Below, piece after piece: positions 34,301 through 44,989 of a DNA stretch of 64,000 nt. Origin of the DNA: Mytilus californianus. Taxonomy: Eukaryota > Mollusca > Bivalvia > Mytilida > Mytilidae. Positions within the stretch are counted from its first letter, which is position 1. Each line of letters begins with the position of its first letter. The stretch spans positions 66,680,058-66,744,057 of the forward strand of contig NW_026262668.1 in the NCBI RefSeq assembly GCF_021869535.1, written 5' to 3'. Below the pieces are notes generated by a model that was not told the origin of the DNA, searched no databases, and saw nothing but the letters and a program-made list of their open reading frames with translations. Position numbers and translations under genes: made by a program.

Positions 34301-37300
34301 TTTGTCATATGCATTTGGTAGATTCAATAAGTAAGAGGACGTCTTAAAAATATCAAAAGAGTTGCTAAAAGGAAGGCATTCCAGCAAGAAGATTCAACAA
34401 CATCTTTTCATAAGATAGTATCAAAGATTTATACCTAGTACTTCTTGAAGTCATATGAAACGAGTTTCTTGTAATTTTTATTTTAAGGAAATTATTGAAC
34501 CAATGTATGCATATATGCTCAACTAAGATATCTATGCACGCTTTTTACATTTAATGCGAATCTGTAACGTATTATCGTAAAACAGTATTACATTCAGTGA
34601 ATGTTGATCGCAAGCTAATTAACGTTTGAGTTTGATGCCGAAGATTACCGGACGGTGACATTGATAAACAATCAATACAGAATCGTGGAGCACGTGGAAA
34701 ATAAGTTAATTGATTGAGTGATGTTTATTTTTTTCTACATTTTCCATGTGTTCCCATTTGTTAATTAAACTTTCCTATAACAGTTGTTAAATGATTTGGT
34801 GTATTCAATTTGTTCTTTAAGAATCAATTATTACTATTTACCTTTCAGTGCACGTTTGATTACATTCTTTCATCATAGTTTTCTCTCGCACGTGCGCTGT
34901 GTGGTGGCCGAGGTTCTAACGAGAGGTCTCGTAGTTAAGGTCACTGCATACGGAAAAATGTCGGCAAGTTAGAGTACGCGAAGACACTTATTCAATAGCA
35001 GTACATTTTTGAAGATTTTGATAATATAAAAGATTTTCATTCACAAGAAAGTCCACGTACACTTGTTTTATAATAAAACTTAGCCTTTCAAGTATATAAA
35101 ACATATTCAACTTTTTTTTTTAAATTTAAAGTACAATGTACCATAAAAAAACCAAAAAACCTTTATAGACTTAAATGTACACCTTGTTTTTTCCCGCTGA
35201 AAGAGAAGAAGATATATATGAAAATGGCGAGTGACTTTTTTACCGATTCATAAAAAATAATTGATATTTTATAAAAAAGTCTTCATGCAGATAAAATCAT
35301 ACGTATTCTCTTGTATATGTTTTACTAGCTATGCTGGTTCATCAAAAGAAAAAGTGAAAATAGACTTACCCGGTGTTGTCGACGCTTTGGAGAGAACTAT
35401 AAACCGACAAAGAAAGATAGAGTTCATCTTGCTAACAAAATGGGTAAATGCTGACACTTTACTCTTGGTGATCGAAGGAACCGCTGCCCGGAAATCAGAC
35501 AGTAGAATAAAATATTGGGCAAGACAAGGCTATAATGAAAAATCGTTGAAGAGAAGCATAGAAAGTCGTGTCAAAAATGGACAAAGATACATGGTAAATT
35601 ATCATTTGATGTTAAAAAGCAAATAGATAGTTATAAAGTGACATAACTCTTAAAGCCATTTTCAAATCAAAGCTGCAATTCTTCACTTCATGTCCAGTTA
35701 GGAAATTTAAGAATTTTCCCAAACATGTATCTGAAATACAATATCTGGACATATCCAGGAATACTCAAGGAAATATCGATCATTTATACATAATAACTTA
35801 GAAGATGTCTTTAGAATTTGGGATGTGATAACAAAAAAATATAGATATCTAAAATGATATGGGAGCATACATAAGTTGGATTAGTAAAATTTGGTGAAAA
35901 TCGCATCCGGGAAGACCGACATGGTTGAGGCTATTATAAGCGGAACACATTCGTGGTCATCTATGAAACAGAGATTAGATGACGGTCAACCAAATATATA
36001 TTTAGATAATAATTTCAATAGATATTCCCGTAAATTAAAGTCAATTGTTGGCGCTGGCGTATCCAAAGAGTTGTTCCGGTAATCCCCCCCCCCTCTCTCT
36101 CTCTCTTTCTCTTTATTCAATTTAGTTTAATCACAAAAATATAATACAATTTGGCTTTTAAAAAGTCGTATACTCAGTCAACCATTATTATTAATACTTT
36201 TCAGTGTTTCTTTTATTGATAAATGAATAGAATAATCTATTGTGGTTTCTTTAGTGCAAGTTTATCATTGATATGCCAACTTTACGTACTAATCTAAAAC
36301 ATTTTTATTTACATATTGATAACAATTGGGAATATGATTTTTCGGTAAAAATTAATAATAAAACAATAGCCTTCACCAACTGATCTTTGGCTAACAACAA
36401 TAGTTTTACATAAAAATATCTATGAATTAAGAATACATATTGAAGGGATTCTCCCGAATCTCTTGGACAATATTTAGACAAGTTTTGTATTGTTTTTTTA
36501 AATGCTGTAGGTGTGAAACCTCAAGGAAATATGTTATACAAAGTTCAAATACATTTTAAGCGATATATAATAATCTTGTATCCCTCAGAATTACTAGTAG
36601 GTTATTTGTTAAAGCCGATCTTGATCATACAACTCGACACATGTTAGGTCGTTATAATAGTAAATGTAAATGAATTTTAGGCTGAAACGGTCATTTTGAT
36701 CTGAATAGCTATTAAATTCAGTACTGTTCAGACCAATTAAGATCTGTTCAGTCTATGTTCAGACTTTTCAGTAGTTGTCATTTACCTTTTCAGATCAACA
36801 ACATACTGAATTGTCTGAAAAGCTACTTAACAGTACCGAATTGACAGCAAACGAATGTTCTGAAAAGTACCGAATTTACCATCGTCAATTGATCTGAAAA
36901 TTGATTGAAAGACTGAACATGACTGAATAATTTATTGTTCAGTCTTTTCAGATGATGTAAAGATCACAATGACCGTGTCAGACTAAAATTCGTTCACTGG
37001 TTTATATATATGTATAGTCATGGGATTCATTTTTTTTATTATATGATGCTACGGATGCAACACATTTATAAATTGTTATTGTATTATTTCTATCATGTGA
37101 TCAACTAAACAGTGTTAAACGTTTTAGAAAGATTGATAGTTCTTTTCTAATTTTCAATATATGAGAAAAGAGGAATCCTTAATAAATCGCTCAGTCAAAC
37201 ACAGAGTAATGTGCACGCGTAAACAAGGTTTTGTTTTTTACATTGAACTGTAGAAATGTCCAATAATTAAAGATTAATATATTTTCTCATCATTAGATAT

Positions 37301-40300
37301 GACGATTTTTTGATACATTATATGTCCATCCATTGCTGCTGACAGATTTGTGTTGACCGAACATAATAGAAATTATATCCAAGAAATTTAAGTTGTATTT
37401 AATTACATGAAATTGACATACTTCATATCTCAAAAGATAATCACTTCTAAAAGTACATGTACTAAAAATCAGCGTATTCTCAAAATAATCTGTAACAGTC
37501 ACAGCTTAATAGCTTTCCTATTAATTATTTTTATTTTGATTGTCACAGTTTACCTTTTTGGGAAATCTCGTAGAAGTATCAAGAGAAGAAAGCTTTGCTT
37601 TAATTTTCCAAAACAACAGGGATAATTTCCGGATGTTTAGTATGTGTTTAGATGACCCCGACAAACCATTAAGTGGAGAAGTTAAAATATCCCTTGAAAA
37701 TGAAGTTGAGCGTATAATACCATTGAAGAAGAGTGGCTTATTTTCCTGCTGTAGTGCTCAAAAAGTAAAGAAAGTTACAGATATCGAGCATGCAAGCTTG
37801 CACACCATATCTTATGAGGTCATTAAACCAAAAGGTAACCAGACTAAATCACGACATAAGATCGCTTTGGTATTTTTTTTCCAAGGTTGAATTAGATCGA
37901 GTCACTTCAAAGGTCTCATCAGTCGGTTCTGCTAGAACAAATAAAAGAATATACCAAACAAAAAGCAATTGTTTGGAAGAAAATGATGTGATTCTATTAT
38001 GCATGACATACCGATACATACTCCTTTCAAAATTATTTCAATCAAGGAAATGATTTAGACGGTAAAATTCAAATCTCCAAGCATAATGAAAAGGCATGAC
38101 ACTAAATCTTTGATAAATTGAGTACATCGAAGAAATGCGAAAACTAAATTTCGTCACAAAGCTTCTACGCCTCAAATTGTCAAAATCAACTTTATTTCAA
38201 GTATGATTCCTCAACTATGACAAAATATAAAAAGAACAAAAGTAAAGCCAAAACCAGACAAGGAATTAAAACCAATTATGCGGGAGATACATTCCTTAAT
38301 TGAATTTGTATTCGAAATTTTATAATAGCGAATTTAAAACAAACAATATCCGTATTTTCATGCCAGTACCGAAGTACAACTACATCGAAATATTATGACA
38401 ACGTCTTGTTGTCCTACACTATTCATATCAGCGGTTGTACTTCATAGAAAATTTCATAAAGCAACTTCATCTACAACAAATGAAGACATGATATTTGGCA
38501 ATTCCTAGAACAAACTGTACAGATTTTAAGTTAATAAGAACAAATTCCTAAAGGTAGAATTTGTAATACAATATATACTGCAGCTGTGCTATTTGCGCAG
38601 TCAAATTGTATTAAACGTATAATCATTTGTGATATACAGTCACTGACCGTAAATCGCCTTGTTTATGACGTTGACAATGCGTTTCCGTAGAGTTTTATTT
38701 ATGACGTCATTAAAAGGTACAGATTCGCAGAATTTTTACGTCGTTCGCTCAAAATTAAAAAATGATGGTTTTTACCCTAAATACTTCATTTGGAACAGTT
38801 GTAGGAGTTGCAGTATATAAAGAATAACCATATATTGTCTCAAAATATAAGTTTTATTTGTACTCGGCTCAAAACAGGAAAGCGTCTACCTGTTTCTAAA
38901 CCTTGTACAAATAAAATTTATATTTCGAGACAATGTATGGTTATTCTATATTTAACATTTTGATAGAGTTATGTATGTCATTCTTCTGATGCAAAAGTTG
39001 TTTGGTAATCAAAATATTATAGTCATAGATAAAGTGACTGCAAACACGCGACATCAAACCGAGTAAGCAATTGATTCAACAGAATATGTCTAAATCGAGA
39101 AATTAACAATAGAAAAGGAAATTAAGAAAACAAATGGAAAATGGAATATAAACAAAAAAATATGGAAATATATCCCGATTATCATAAATTTTGGCATGTA
39201 TATCAACATGAGAAATTCGAATATGCAGTCCTTTCAGCGAGCTCCAGTCAGCAGTCAAAAAAATTTCACACATGACTATATTAAGTATTATTTTTTTTTT
39301 CCAAAAATATCTGAATTTTTTTTATTTTATTAGCATTTGCTGCCATTCATTCTAATTCAAATATTTAAAAAAATGAAATAAAGCCAAAGTTTAAACGTAT
39401 GAAATGAATTCGAAATTTTAGAAATCGTCAAAGGAAAGATAAAACCATGTCCAAAAGAAGAAAAAAAAGAGAATTAAAACAATTAAACCCTCACTAATTA
39501 TACTGAAAACTGAATATGGATCAAATTTAACGCACCTTAATCGAGGATGCATTCCGGACGGTTTGGATTTTTGTTGATCCACAAGCGGAAGGTGCTGGTC
39601 ATAAAAAAAGTATGAAGTTGACGAATAGTCGTTTTCGTTGGACAAGTGTTGAAAATATAAAAAATAACATGATTTTCGTTGTGGGAAACAAAACATATTG
39701 CATTTGACAGCAGTCAACCAGGGAATGGTGTGGTCCGTAGTTTGAAGAAGCTACTTTATCATTTAATGTCGATAATTCGACAGCAGGCGCGGATACAGGA
39801 TGTGGTTATGGGTGGGGTGGGGTGGGGGGGAGTGTGAGGGCGCTCTTGAGAAAATGTGGTTAAAGAACCGTATTTTGACAAAAGATTTGTTGTAATTGAT
39901 TCCGCGCCTGGGTTGCGTCCTTTCGACCATAAAAAAATGAAAACAACACATTATGAATATCATGCGTCCGAAGTGCTTTTCTGGATTTACCTTCATCAGA
40001 AACGCTCAAAGCCGATATTTGATAGCCAAGGCCGTAGAAGAACCGAAACAGTTGATGAGCTATATTGGCAAAAGGACCTAAAACATTAGCCAAATCCTTC
40101 TAAGGTCACCTTTGCCTGGGGGAGTTGAAGCCGTAGTTTCTTTATAATTTCAAAATTTATATACTTGCTATGAAGAATATCCTGACATGAAATACAAACT
40201 CTGGACAAGCTTCATATGCATGTGCTTACATTTGTTTTTTTATGATGCAAATTGCGTTTGATCATTTCATTTTGTTTTTAAAAAGATATTCATGTATATG

Positions 40301-41342
40301 AAATATACTTATCCGGTATACAGCTTGCTTGTTATCTGTTGTATCAAAGAAATGCTAATATTACTTCTTAACCTTTTTGTAGAACCCGATCCTCCTAAAC
40401 CAGGTAAGAATAGCTAATATGAATTATATCTTTTTACAGTTTGCAATATAACATTGTTTGTACAACAAGATCTTACTAGCCTAGCAAACTAGTGGAACTG
40501 CTAGCAGGCCTGTTAATATCTTGTAACATTTCCAAATTGAATAGAAATGGCGTAGACTAGATTTTAGGTAATGGTCAGCTGATGTACAAAAGCACTGGTG
40601 TTAATTCTTTTGTTTCCGTTGGTACAATTCTGGTGGATTCAGGATACATCGTCTTTCGTATATCTACACTTGATTTCGGGGTTTAAAACATTTCTGGAAA
40701 CAATTCTGAGGAAACATCGTATTTCGTAAATCTATACTTGATTTCGTGGTTTACAAAATTTCTGTATCAACCAAAATGATTTTTTTAAATTTTATGGAAC
40801 AATTGAATTTGTGGTTTACATAACCAATAAAACCCACGAAAACGAGTTATCTACTAATAATAATGAATTCAAGGTAAGAAAGAAAGATTCTTTTAAAGTT
40901 CAATGATTTATTCGGAGTATCCAGTCCTGTTTTGTAGGTAGGACAAAGTTCATATTTTATTTTTGGGAACCTCAAAATCTCCAGGATGGAAAAATAAAAT
41001 AGAATCTACACAATACCTTTAAATGCGAAGTTTTATCAAATTTCACTTACTAGGGTTAGGACTTCAGAGGTGTACTTGTTGTGCATTCAAATAAGCAGGT
41101 ATGGGTAAACAAACATTACAACGGTAACTATACAACTCCTTTCTTCTATAAACATAATTGAGTTAATCGAGTTTAATTGTATCTAAACTTTTGTGAACAG
41201 CACATGAAACTAAAATATTATCCTGGCATACTTTTAACATATTATTCGTGTTTTTGTCATTTATAACTGGATTGAGACAATTTCAGAGCCCAAAAAAATG
41301 TCGGATCAAGCACTGAATAAATTGGGGCTAGTCAAATATAAA
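22331..41342 (+). CDS. Ankyrin-repeat / ZU5 / UPA-like protein, 15 proposed exons
   Basis: Proposed exons: 22331-22343, 22533-22672, 23821-23925, 27315-27413, 29317-29415, 29913-30011, 31458-31558, 31942-32326, 33034-33222, 33859-34136, 35329-35593, 35915-36061, 37549-37834, 40383-40403, 41287-41342. Phases agree throughout, giving about 761 residues. Residues 52-219 are ankyrin-type repeats; exons 4-6 each encode one 33-residue repeat (TALHKASRKGHAEAV). Residues about 348-504 form a ZU5 domain (SIPKGSFESEGQMSL) ending RIRHFS at 500-502, the autoproteolysis-type motif of PIDD and UNC5CL. Residues about 510-735 resemble UPA (SFALIFQNNRDNFRM, PLSGEVKI). There is no signal peptide or membrane helix, so it is probably a cytosolic scaffold. 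Weak points are the first exon, both edges of exon 12 (donor GTATCC) and the 3' end: either GTGAGT at 41343 is used or the frame stops nine codons later. No death domain was found. Confidence 0.72.
24660..25515 (+). pseudogene. Penelope-like element C-terminus with GIY-YIG endonuclease, frameshifted
   Basis: The open frame 24899-25459 carries features of Penelope-like retroelements. They are a linker ending FHPDLTHISSTVHKHW, a Cys-rich motif (CGRSNCKCC), and a GIY-YIG nuclease start (IYILTCGTYKLQYVGET), followed by RFNNHRS and the RHLSRTGH region. Upstream, 24715-24898 continues the linker but with stops. At about 25415-25430 an (AG)n run shifts the frame; the +1-shifted frame reads FWMQQLCTLEPDGLN, the expected family C-terminus. 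The element is 5'-truncated, lies in the intron before exon 27315, and shares the gene's orientation. Confidence 0.88.
25660..25712 (+). ncRNA. Hammerhead-ribozyme-like motif downstream of the Penelope-like element
   Basis: CTGATGA (25675-25681) is followed by an extra A, then GCTAA-TTTGT-TTAGC, a perfect 5-bp stem, then GAAAC (25698-25702). This is the hammerhead core order, and Penelope-like elements are known to carry hammerhead motifs near their ends. The unpaired A after CTGATGA and the unclear stems I and III leave activity open. Confidence 0.5.
25755..25990 (+). mobile_element. tRNA-derived SINE, copy 1 (5' truncated)
   Basis: The head GCGCTGGACACAGTGCAGGC...AGTTCGAATCCCGGCG matches copy 2 at 26163 and contains a class III B box (GAGTTCGAATCCC). 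The A box is missing. The tail TTAACATTGTTGTACTGATATTTAG also matches copy 2. The missing acceptor stem rules out a functional tRNA. Confidence 0.8.
26163..26375 (+). mobile_element. tRNA-derived SINE, copy 2 with A and B boxes
   Basis: GTGGCCGAGTGG (A box) and AAGTTCGAATCTC (B box) lie at tRNA-like spacing, resembling a Ser/Leu-type tRNA with a long variable arm. The anticodon stem does not pair properly. The tail TTAACATTGTTGTGCTGATATT matches copy 1. Confidence 0.8.
26469..26596. repeat. Foldback element with GCGAGGCTCGCC apex
   Basis: Left arm GATACGATATTTATCCACTC...GTTTTAAAACGC-type sequence and right arm GCGTTTTAAA...GTGGATAAATATCGTATTAC form a ~55-bp inverted repeat with a G/C-rich apex. 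A frame starting inside it (26572-26832) has no recognisable domain and appears to belong to the flanking repeat. Confidence 0.85.
27524..28658 (-). mobile_element. hAT DNA transposon, internally deleted
   Basis: The ends CAAGGCCGTAGCG (27524) and CGCTACGGCCCTG (to 28658) are terminal inverted repeats of the CAGGGCCGTAGC type seen in many hAT elements. CTTTG flanks both ends (27519-27523 and 28659-28663), though a full 8-bp duplication is not preserved. The interior holds the 3' part of a hAT transposase on the minus strand. It is inserted between ankyrin exons 27315-27413 and 29317-29415. Confidence 0.85.
27750..28211 (-). pseudogene. hAT transposase C-terminal (dimerisation) fragment
   Basis: Reading from about 28211 to 27750, the frame contains LPVTSVCCERSFSSLRRLK followed by a WERAAMG / GLAMLHVHR block. 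This is the conserved hAT C-terminal dimerisation region of the ZMYM/P52rIPK-like group. A stop precedes the frame near 28210, and the catalytic N-terminal two thirds are missing, so it cannot act on its own. The C-terminus ends at a stop at 27750. Confidence 0.88.
29103..29262. repeat. Foldback element with GCGCTACGCGC apex
   Basis: AGAATAACTAATCAAAGAAT at the left returns as ATTCTTCGATTAGTTATTCT at the right. The arms are about 70 bp with a few mismatches (including ATTCAACTCGTGACCGAACA / TGTTTGGTCACTCGTTGAAT), and the G/C-rich centre is at about 29177-29190. It lies 55 bp upstream of ankyrin exon 29317-29415. Confidence 0.88.
30175..30540 (-). mobile_element. SINE-like dispersed repeat copy (reverse)
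   Basis: It begins GAAGATGTGGTATGAGTGCC and AATGAGACAACTCTCCATCC, the reverse complement of the tail of the 11215 copy. It continues through GTACGGCCTTCAACACGGAG and CACACCGAACAGCAAGCTAT. The 60-codon frame inside (30330-30512) belongs to the repeat. Confidence 0.8.
31600..31830 (+). pseudogene. Reverse-transcriptase fragment
   Basis: The frame around 31665-31800 reads GISMGTNCAPLFSDLLFYVYEAYFIQEF, here cited by its key pieces GISMGTNCAPL and YEAYFIQ. This is the conserved segment just before the catalytic aspartates in a bivalve-rich reverse-transcriptase group that I associate with Penelope-like elements. Nothing before or after is intact. It lies in the intron between exons 31458-31558 and 31942-32326. 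Confidence 0.7.
36083..36115 (+). repeat. C9(CT)n polypyrimidine tract
   Basis: A run of nine C followed by (CT)n lies just downstream of the end of the open frame of proposed exon 12 (35915-36061/36080). It could blur exon definition there. Confidence 0.9.
36672..36991. mobile_element. 320-bp TIR element rich in TCTGAAAAG words
   Basis: The ends GAATTTTAGGCTGAAACGGT and its counterpart (ACCGTGTCAGACTAAAATTC) are inverted repeats of about 30 bp. The interior carries many TCTGAAAAG/TTCAGTC words in both orientations. No coding capacity and no clear target duplication. It lies in the intron before exon 37549. Confidence 0.8.
38815..38950. repeat. Foldback element, ~50-bp arms
   Basis: AAAGAATAACCATATATTGT at the left and ACAATGTATGGTTATTCTAT at the right are inverted copies. 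The arms continue through CTCAAAATATAAGTTTTATT and its complement, and the loop contains CAGGAAAGCGTCTACCTGTT. It lies in the intron before exon 40383. Confidence 0.85.
39810..39830 (+). other. G-quadruplex-type motif
   Basis: Four G runs (3, 4, 4 and 7) are separated by single T residues, the shortest-loop quadruplex pattern. It lies in the last large intron of the ankyrin/ZU5/UPA gene on the sense strand. Confidence 0.7.
39850..40115 (-). repeat. Dispersed repeat related to 44990-45330 (reverse)
   Basis: GCGTCCGAAGTGCTTTTCTG, GATTTACCTTCATCAGAAAC, AGCCAAGGCCGTAGAAGAAC and CGAAACAGTTGATGAGC match, in reverse complement, the block at 45180-45300. Open frames on both strands (39856-40089 plus, 39763-40093 minus) are produced by the repeat; the copies do not preserve one frame. 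Confidence 0.75.
40610..40875. repeat. Decayed copy of the 'GGATTCATTTATTTTC' TIR family
   Basis: The words GTTGGTACAATTCTGGTGG, TCGTGGTTTACAAAATTTC and AACCCACGAAAACGAG, and an end near ATAATAATGAATTC, resemble 16650-16865 and 61720-61930. Ends are not clean. It lies in the intron before exon 41287. Confidence 0.5.
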
Positions 41343-43560
41343 GTGAGTTCTACGAGACAACGAACTTAAATTTAAAGGTAAGTGAAATATCAAATGTCAA
41401 ATCGTATTACCAGACAAAAAAAAATATGTCTTGATTCGGGATTATAAATAATACTGGTGAGAATACGAATTAAAGATATGGAAAGTACGTCTTCGAGACA
41501 GTATCCAAACGGAAGAGAGAATAGTTAATCTAATAAATAGTGGTAATATCGCATTGAAGTTCAGTGTTAAAAAGGAAATTTTCGAGTTATATTATATTTT
41601 GTATATAATAAGAGTAATCAAGAAAATGTCGCACACACAAAAAAAAAAAAGGTTTAAAATATAACGTGAAAATAATTGTAAAAAAAGAGACGTTGCGATT
41701 ACGTCAATGAGATCAAAATGAGTAATAAAAGATACCAGGCTTATTCTAGTACAAAAGACGAGCTTTCGTCCACACAAGATTACCTTCTAACGGTCAGAGC
41801 ATATTTCTGACATATGTTCTCATAGATATCACTCGGAAGTATACAAATCTTGTGATACCAGTACAGGGTTACAATATTTAGATGAAAAGTTAATATGTAT
41901 ATGTCCATAAATATTGTGCTATAACTTGAGTACGAGAATCAAAATTATAACAACATATGCATCAACGAATGGGTCTTCTGGTTTTGATTATGGTACTTAG
42001 TAAAGCATTCAAATACTATATATTTACCTGATAGATATCATTGCATTTTTATTTTTCTAGTTTCGTATTTTTAAATCAAATAAATATTTTCCCTAGATTG
42101 GATGATGCACAGTAATTTTGACATACTTAATAGTTACCGTGAATATCATGATCATAAATCAAAGCAACCAAATTGTATAATTTTATAGGATGAAGAGAGT
42201 AATTCACAGAGGAGGACTTCTTATTTGTGTAAATATTGGAGATTTCTGTAAACATTTGAAAGTTGAGACAATTATTTTTTGTGAAAATATGTAAATGTCT
42301 TTTATATTTGTACAATAGGCAGAACAAAAATACGAGTACTAAAACATAAGATATTTGTTTGTATAATTCAAACATCATATATTATATAACACTTACATAT
42401 AGCATGGACAGCACGAGTGCTATTAACAGACCAAGCTCAACAGTTTCCCTTCAACATTAACTTCGCTTGGTGATCAAACACAGATTGAACATAAGCATCT
42501 CCTATTTTGGGCCGATTTTAACTAATTTTTCTTAAGTTTTCAGGTAATGAACTTAGTCCATTTTTTACAACAAATGCTAGATGGTATTTAGTTTGTGTCA
42601 TGTTAATCCAACAGTTTCTATTCATCTAAATTTAATTTAATACTTGCATGTGGTGCAAAATGGAGATTTTTTTCGAATAAAGTTAAGAAATTATTTCACA
42701 GATTTTTCGGTCAATTGCGCTGAAATTTGTATTCAAAGAAAACAGCATTATTAGTGCACTCATGGTCTGCTAGGATTTTCATTGAATTACAAGATTTTAA
42801 GGCAGAGTTATATATATCTGTGTATTGCAGCTCATTGGAATGTAATTTATTTCGTGAAATACCCTAAACAATATACAAATCTTGCTATAACTAGTTATAG
42901 TTGGCTTAAGTGCTATACAGATAAAACCATTTTTTAGTCTGAAAATTATTTTAACTAGCATATCTATGCATATTTCAATCGATGAAAATCTTGCACTGGA
43001 TTTTTTTAATCAATTTTTAACGACGCTGAAGGCTGATTAAAACGCAGATCCAGACAAGGTATTGATCTTGTTTCCATAATGTAATAATAGTCTATTCTTT
43101 TCCCTGACATAAATGTTGAATTCCCTCCTTGAATATCTCCTTATTTTGTGTTATATGTTTCTAGTTAATTGTCTTTATTGTTAAAGTAATTTAAACACGA
43201 ACACACCACATTTTAATATGAATTGTCTAACCATAGATTATACTTTGGAAAGTGAGAAATTTATCAATCCTGTTTTAAAAGAGGAATAAAGTACTACGTG
43301 TATTTGAATGCTTATTTATTTAAACATAATCCTTCTATTTGGAAGATTTCGCACATTTAATTACCAAATTTCTAGTTGTTACAAGTGTGTTTTAGATAGT
43401 AATATTTCGTTCTATCACAATATGTATCCATATTATTTTACGCACTTTCAATAATTGTTCTATAATGATGTTCGCAATTGTTTTACTTTCAGTTTTCAAA
43501 TGATCTCGTTTTATAGAATTTTGTTTACCAAAAATAAAGTTTTAACAAGATTATTTTAGT
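41343..43560. other. Downstream of the ankyrin/ZU5/UPA gene; no further exon identified
   Basis: Ordinary AT-rich sequence. I looked for an exon that would continue from phase 0 at 41342 and supply a death-domain core, and found none with a believable acceptor, open frame and donor. The minus-strand frames at 41592-41777 and 42127-42378 are hydrophobic and low-complexity and look random. Confidence 0.45.
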
Positions 43561-43569
43561 CCGTGTATA

Positions 43570-43800
43570 TTATTATTTAATTTTTAGACCTATTTCTCGG
43601 TTCCTTATTTATTTTTCACCTTATTCTCTATTCTTAATAATTTTACACCCGACTATTCTCTGTTCTTTATGTTTTTACACCCTATTATTCTCTATTCTTT
43701 ATTTGATGCCTATTTTCCTCTATTATTTATTTTTTTGGCCTTTTATTCTGAACTTTGTTCCCATTATTCTCTATTCTGTAAACCCAATCCAGACCCTCTT
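43570..43800 (+). repeat. Pyrimidine-rich minisatellite
   Basis: About six diverged units built on CTATTATTCTCTATTCTTTA with TTTTACACC-like spacers, repeating at roughly 35-45 bp. Confidence 0.75.
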
Positions 43801-43934
43801 ATGCTATTATAGGGTCATTTCTTGTGTTTGGCTGTACGAATAGTTGTATTGTTAATGACAGGAGAAACGGTGAAACCGTAGTAATTTCTTCAGTTATACA
43901 TGTCCTTTAGTTTTGAATTCAGTTTCTTGGAAAA

Positions 43935-44170
43935 GAGAGGCGAAAGGAATTCAAACTCATAAGTCAAAAATAAACTGACAACGCCATGGCAAAACAAGAA
44001 AAAGACCAGAAGACAATTAACAGTATACGAAACACAACACAAACCCCACCAGAAACCGGGGGAGATCTCAGGTGTTCCGGAAGGGTTAGCAGATCCTGCT
44101 CCACATGTGAGACCCGTCGTGTTACTCCTATTGATTGATATCTTGGAGATATAACAAATGTATGCATCTA
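43935..44170 (-). repeat. Dispersed mussel-type repeat
   Basis: The block ACTGACAACGCCATGGCAAA, CCCACCAGAAACCGGGGGAG, ATCTCAGGTGTTCCGGAAGG and AGATCCTGCTCCACATGTG is, from memory, a common dispersed sequence of mussel genomes. Only this copy is in the window. The minus-strand frame inside (44167-43964) is part of it. Confidence 0.5.
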
Positions 44171-44989
44171 CTTCTCGTTATTCAAAAATATACCAGTCTC
44201 AAGTTTATCACTATTAAACTGAAATAAACTGATATGATTTATTTGCTATTACATGTATTAGCATCAGTTAAAACAACATTGTGTACAGCTCCTTATCATA
44301 ATTTTTTACAAAAGTTTTATTTTTTCAGTTTGTTTAATAACACTTGTTATAAACAGAAAAAGGCAAATTTCTGACACAAATTTTATGACTCCCAATTTTT
44401 TCTGTGTTTAACGAATAAATACATGAAAATGACAATGTTATAAAATGTAGGTACCGATTATTAACCATTTAGCATGTCTTAAATTTATTTCGTGTGTAAT
44501 ATAAATCAACCTCAAAGGTTTTTGGGGAAAAAATCAAATTAGATAAACTAAACAGTTATTTTCATTAAGAAAATGAGAAATTGACTGGTCTTTAAAACAC
44601 AAAGACAATTTTTTTTAAACATTGGTCACCTCTTTTGATTAAGAACTTCAGCTGGTGTGTTTAATATCAATCATTTGAGATATTGTACTTTATTTCATGA
44701 CATCTCTTAGCTGATTTTAGATGAACGAAATGCTATACTAGTATAATATGTTTGGTGCCTCTCCAAAATTTAATCCAGACTACTGCATTCTATTAATTTA
44801 AGTCGTTTGGATTTTTTATATGTTTTACCATATATGAACTTTCTTGTTTGTCCTTGGAATCCATTCTTAAAATTCATGCAGCCTACATGGATTTTAAAAT
44901 GATAATGTAAAAAAAAGATAGGTATGTTCACCTATTCCATTGTTTGTTTCATTTGTGTTAAAATATGTAAATAGATTTACCTTTACAAG

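Noticed and set aside
36062-36082. Donor CG|GTAATC at 36081 for exon 12 of the ankyrin/ZU5/UPA gene
   Set aside because: It would end the exon in phase 2, while the next supported exon (37549) begins in phase 0. GGC|GTATCC at 36062 keeps the phase, though it is not strong either; a missed small exon is still possible.
39763-40093. Overlapping frames on both strands
   Set aside because: The same DNA block recurs at 45180-45300 in opposite orientation and the copies do not preserve one reading frame, so it is a repeat.
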